6,031 nt of DNA. It comes from a bacterium (GTDB lineage Bacteria > Actinomycetota > Acidimicrobiia > Acidimicrobiales > Bin134). The position numbers and the translations under genes were made by a program. Shown here piece by piece: positions 5,364 through 6,031 of the stretch. The stretch lies in NCBI GenBank assembly GCA_028820035.1, contig JAPPKI010000099.1, forward strand, positions 1 through 6,031, written 5' to 3'. The first letter of the stretch is position 1; every line of letters starts with the position of its first letter. The notes under the pieces are model-generated. The model was given only the letters and a program-made list of their open reading frames with translations, was not told the DNA's origin and searched no databases.

Positions 5364-6031
5364 GAACTCGCGGGCGCGGGCTCGCTGGCTGGGCGGTTCG
5401 CCGGGCCCATGAGCTCGCCCCCCAAGGCAATGGCCCCGGCCAGTGCCATCACCATGATTATCGACGATCCGGTGAAAAGAACCTCGGCACCCCAGGCCTC
5501 ATAGACCGGCCCAGTGGCCAATGCGGCACTCCCGGCCACCGTCAAACCCATCGCGCCATAAAGCCCCTGGGCCGCGGCAGCCTGATCGGTGGGCGCCGAG
5601 ATAGCCACTGCCAACTGCCCGGCGGGCAGGGTGAACGCATCGAACATGGCGTGAAATGCTGAAATCGCAATGAGCACCCACATGAACTCCACGTAGCCGT
5701 ACACGAACATGCAGGCCACCGCCCCCATGATCGAGTACGGCATCACCCGCATGGGTCCCACTCGCTGCGCCAATTTGCCCCCAAACGGCGCCAGGGGAAT
5801 CATCGGCACCGCAAAAAGACTGATCGACAGACCAATGATTATTGTGCTGCCGCCCAAGTCGTCGATCAGCAACGCCCATGAGGCCTCGAACACGCCGATG
5901 GTGGTGAAGAAGGCGATGCCAGCCAGAATTCCGGCCAACATCGGCCTGATTCCCAACAGTCGGAATACGGGAACTTTGGTGTGAGATGTGGCACCAGCCG
6001 ACATGTCCAGTCTCAGCACCCAGCCATACAC
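5360..6031 (-). CDS. MFS transporter, C-terminal half only
   Basis: The frame is open to the right edge, so the N-terminal half is outside the window; the GTG at the very edge is probably an internal Val. The visible 223 residues hold about six hydrophobic segments (roughly 31-55, 63-85, 97-113, 116-138, 155-175 and 184-204), fitting TM7-TM12 of a 12-helix major facilitator. A motif-A-like loop GGKLAQRVG (84-92) follows the second segment, and the preceding 30 residues look like the central cytoplasmic loop. The tail is a soluble Pro/Ala/Ser-rich stretch. The inner-membrane location is secure, but substrate and direction are not; drug exporters and metabolite importers share this half. It converges on the flavoprotein gene: its TAA (5362-5360) overlaps that gene's TAG (5361-5363). 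It could move the operon's substrate, but it is not co-transcribed with it. Confidence 0.88.
   Translation of the reverse strand: MYGWVLRLDMSAGATSHTKVPVFRLLGIRPMLAGILAGIAFFTTIGVFEASWALLIDDLGGSTIIIGLSISLFAVPMIPLAPFGGKLAQRVGPMRVMPYSIMGAVACMFVYGYVEFMWVLIAISAFHAMFDAFTLPAGQLAVAISAPTDQAAAAQGLYGAMGLTVAGSAALATGPVYEAWGAEVLFTGSSIIMVMALAGAIALGGELMGPANRPASEPAPASS

Noticed and set aside
5392..5402. GGCG-GTT-CGCC hairpin as a terminator for the operon
   Set aside because: The stem is only 4 bp, there is no following T-tract, and it lies in the coding tail of the MFS gene. Such short stems are common at this GC content.

Overview
The window is GC-rich DNA with strong G/C bias at third codon positions, dense gene packing, GTG/TTG starts and few clear Shine-Dalgarno sites. 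This suggests a high-GC actinobacterium. The gene mix (CaiB/BaiF CoA-transferase, SDR, HsaA/DszC-like flavoprotein) resembles the catabolic islands of Acidimicrobiia and mycobacterial relatives. The lineage is an inference from composition and content only.

Layout. Bases 1-154 (minus strand) hold the first 51 codons of a gene whose N-terminus looks like an AlbA_2/Schlafen-type domain; it runs off the left edge. A short AT-rich divergent intergenic region (about 155-261) follows, with an imperfect inverted repeat over the start of the minus-strand gene and -10-like hexamers facing both ways. Four plus-strand genes come next in one tight array: a family III CoA-transferase (262-1464), a short-chain dehydrogenase (1498-2343), a single-subunit bis-MGD molybdopterin oxidoreductase with an N-terminal [4Fe-4S] motif (start about 2336, end 4324), and an acyl-CoA-dehydrogenase-fold flavoprotein of the HsaA/DszC type (4344-5363). 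Gaps are 33 bp, an 8-bp overlap (if the TTG start is right) and 19 bp, so they are probably one operon. On the minus strand, the C-terminal half of an MFS transporter (5360-6031) converges on the operon, and the two stop codons overlap by 4 bp. No stretch above 300 bases lacks a gene.

Function. The array reads as a catabolic operon. A substrate could be activated by CoA transfer, oxidised at an alcohol or ketone by the SDR, and worked on by a molybdenum redox enzyme and a flavin-dependent oxygenase or dehydrogenase. The substrate cannot be read from the sequence. No flavin reductase, ferredoxin or electron-transfer subunit is encoded here, so those partners must lie elsewhere.

Points to revisit are the pairing of a molybdopterin enzyme with a HsaA-like flavoprotein, the predicted Asp (not Cys/Sec/Ser) at the molybdenum-ligand position, the missing N-terminal segment of the flavoprotein with a 7-codon mini-ORF in front of it, and the inverted repeat in the divergent promoter region. 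No tRNA, rRNA, CRISPR array, insertion sequence or convincing terminator was found.
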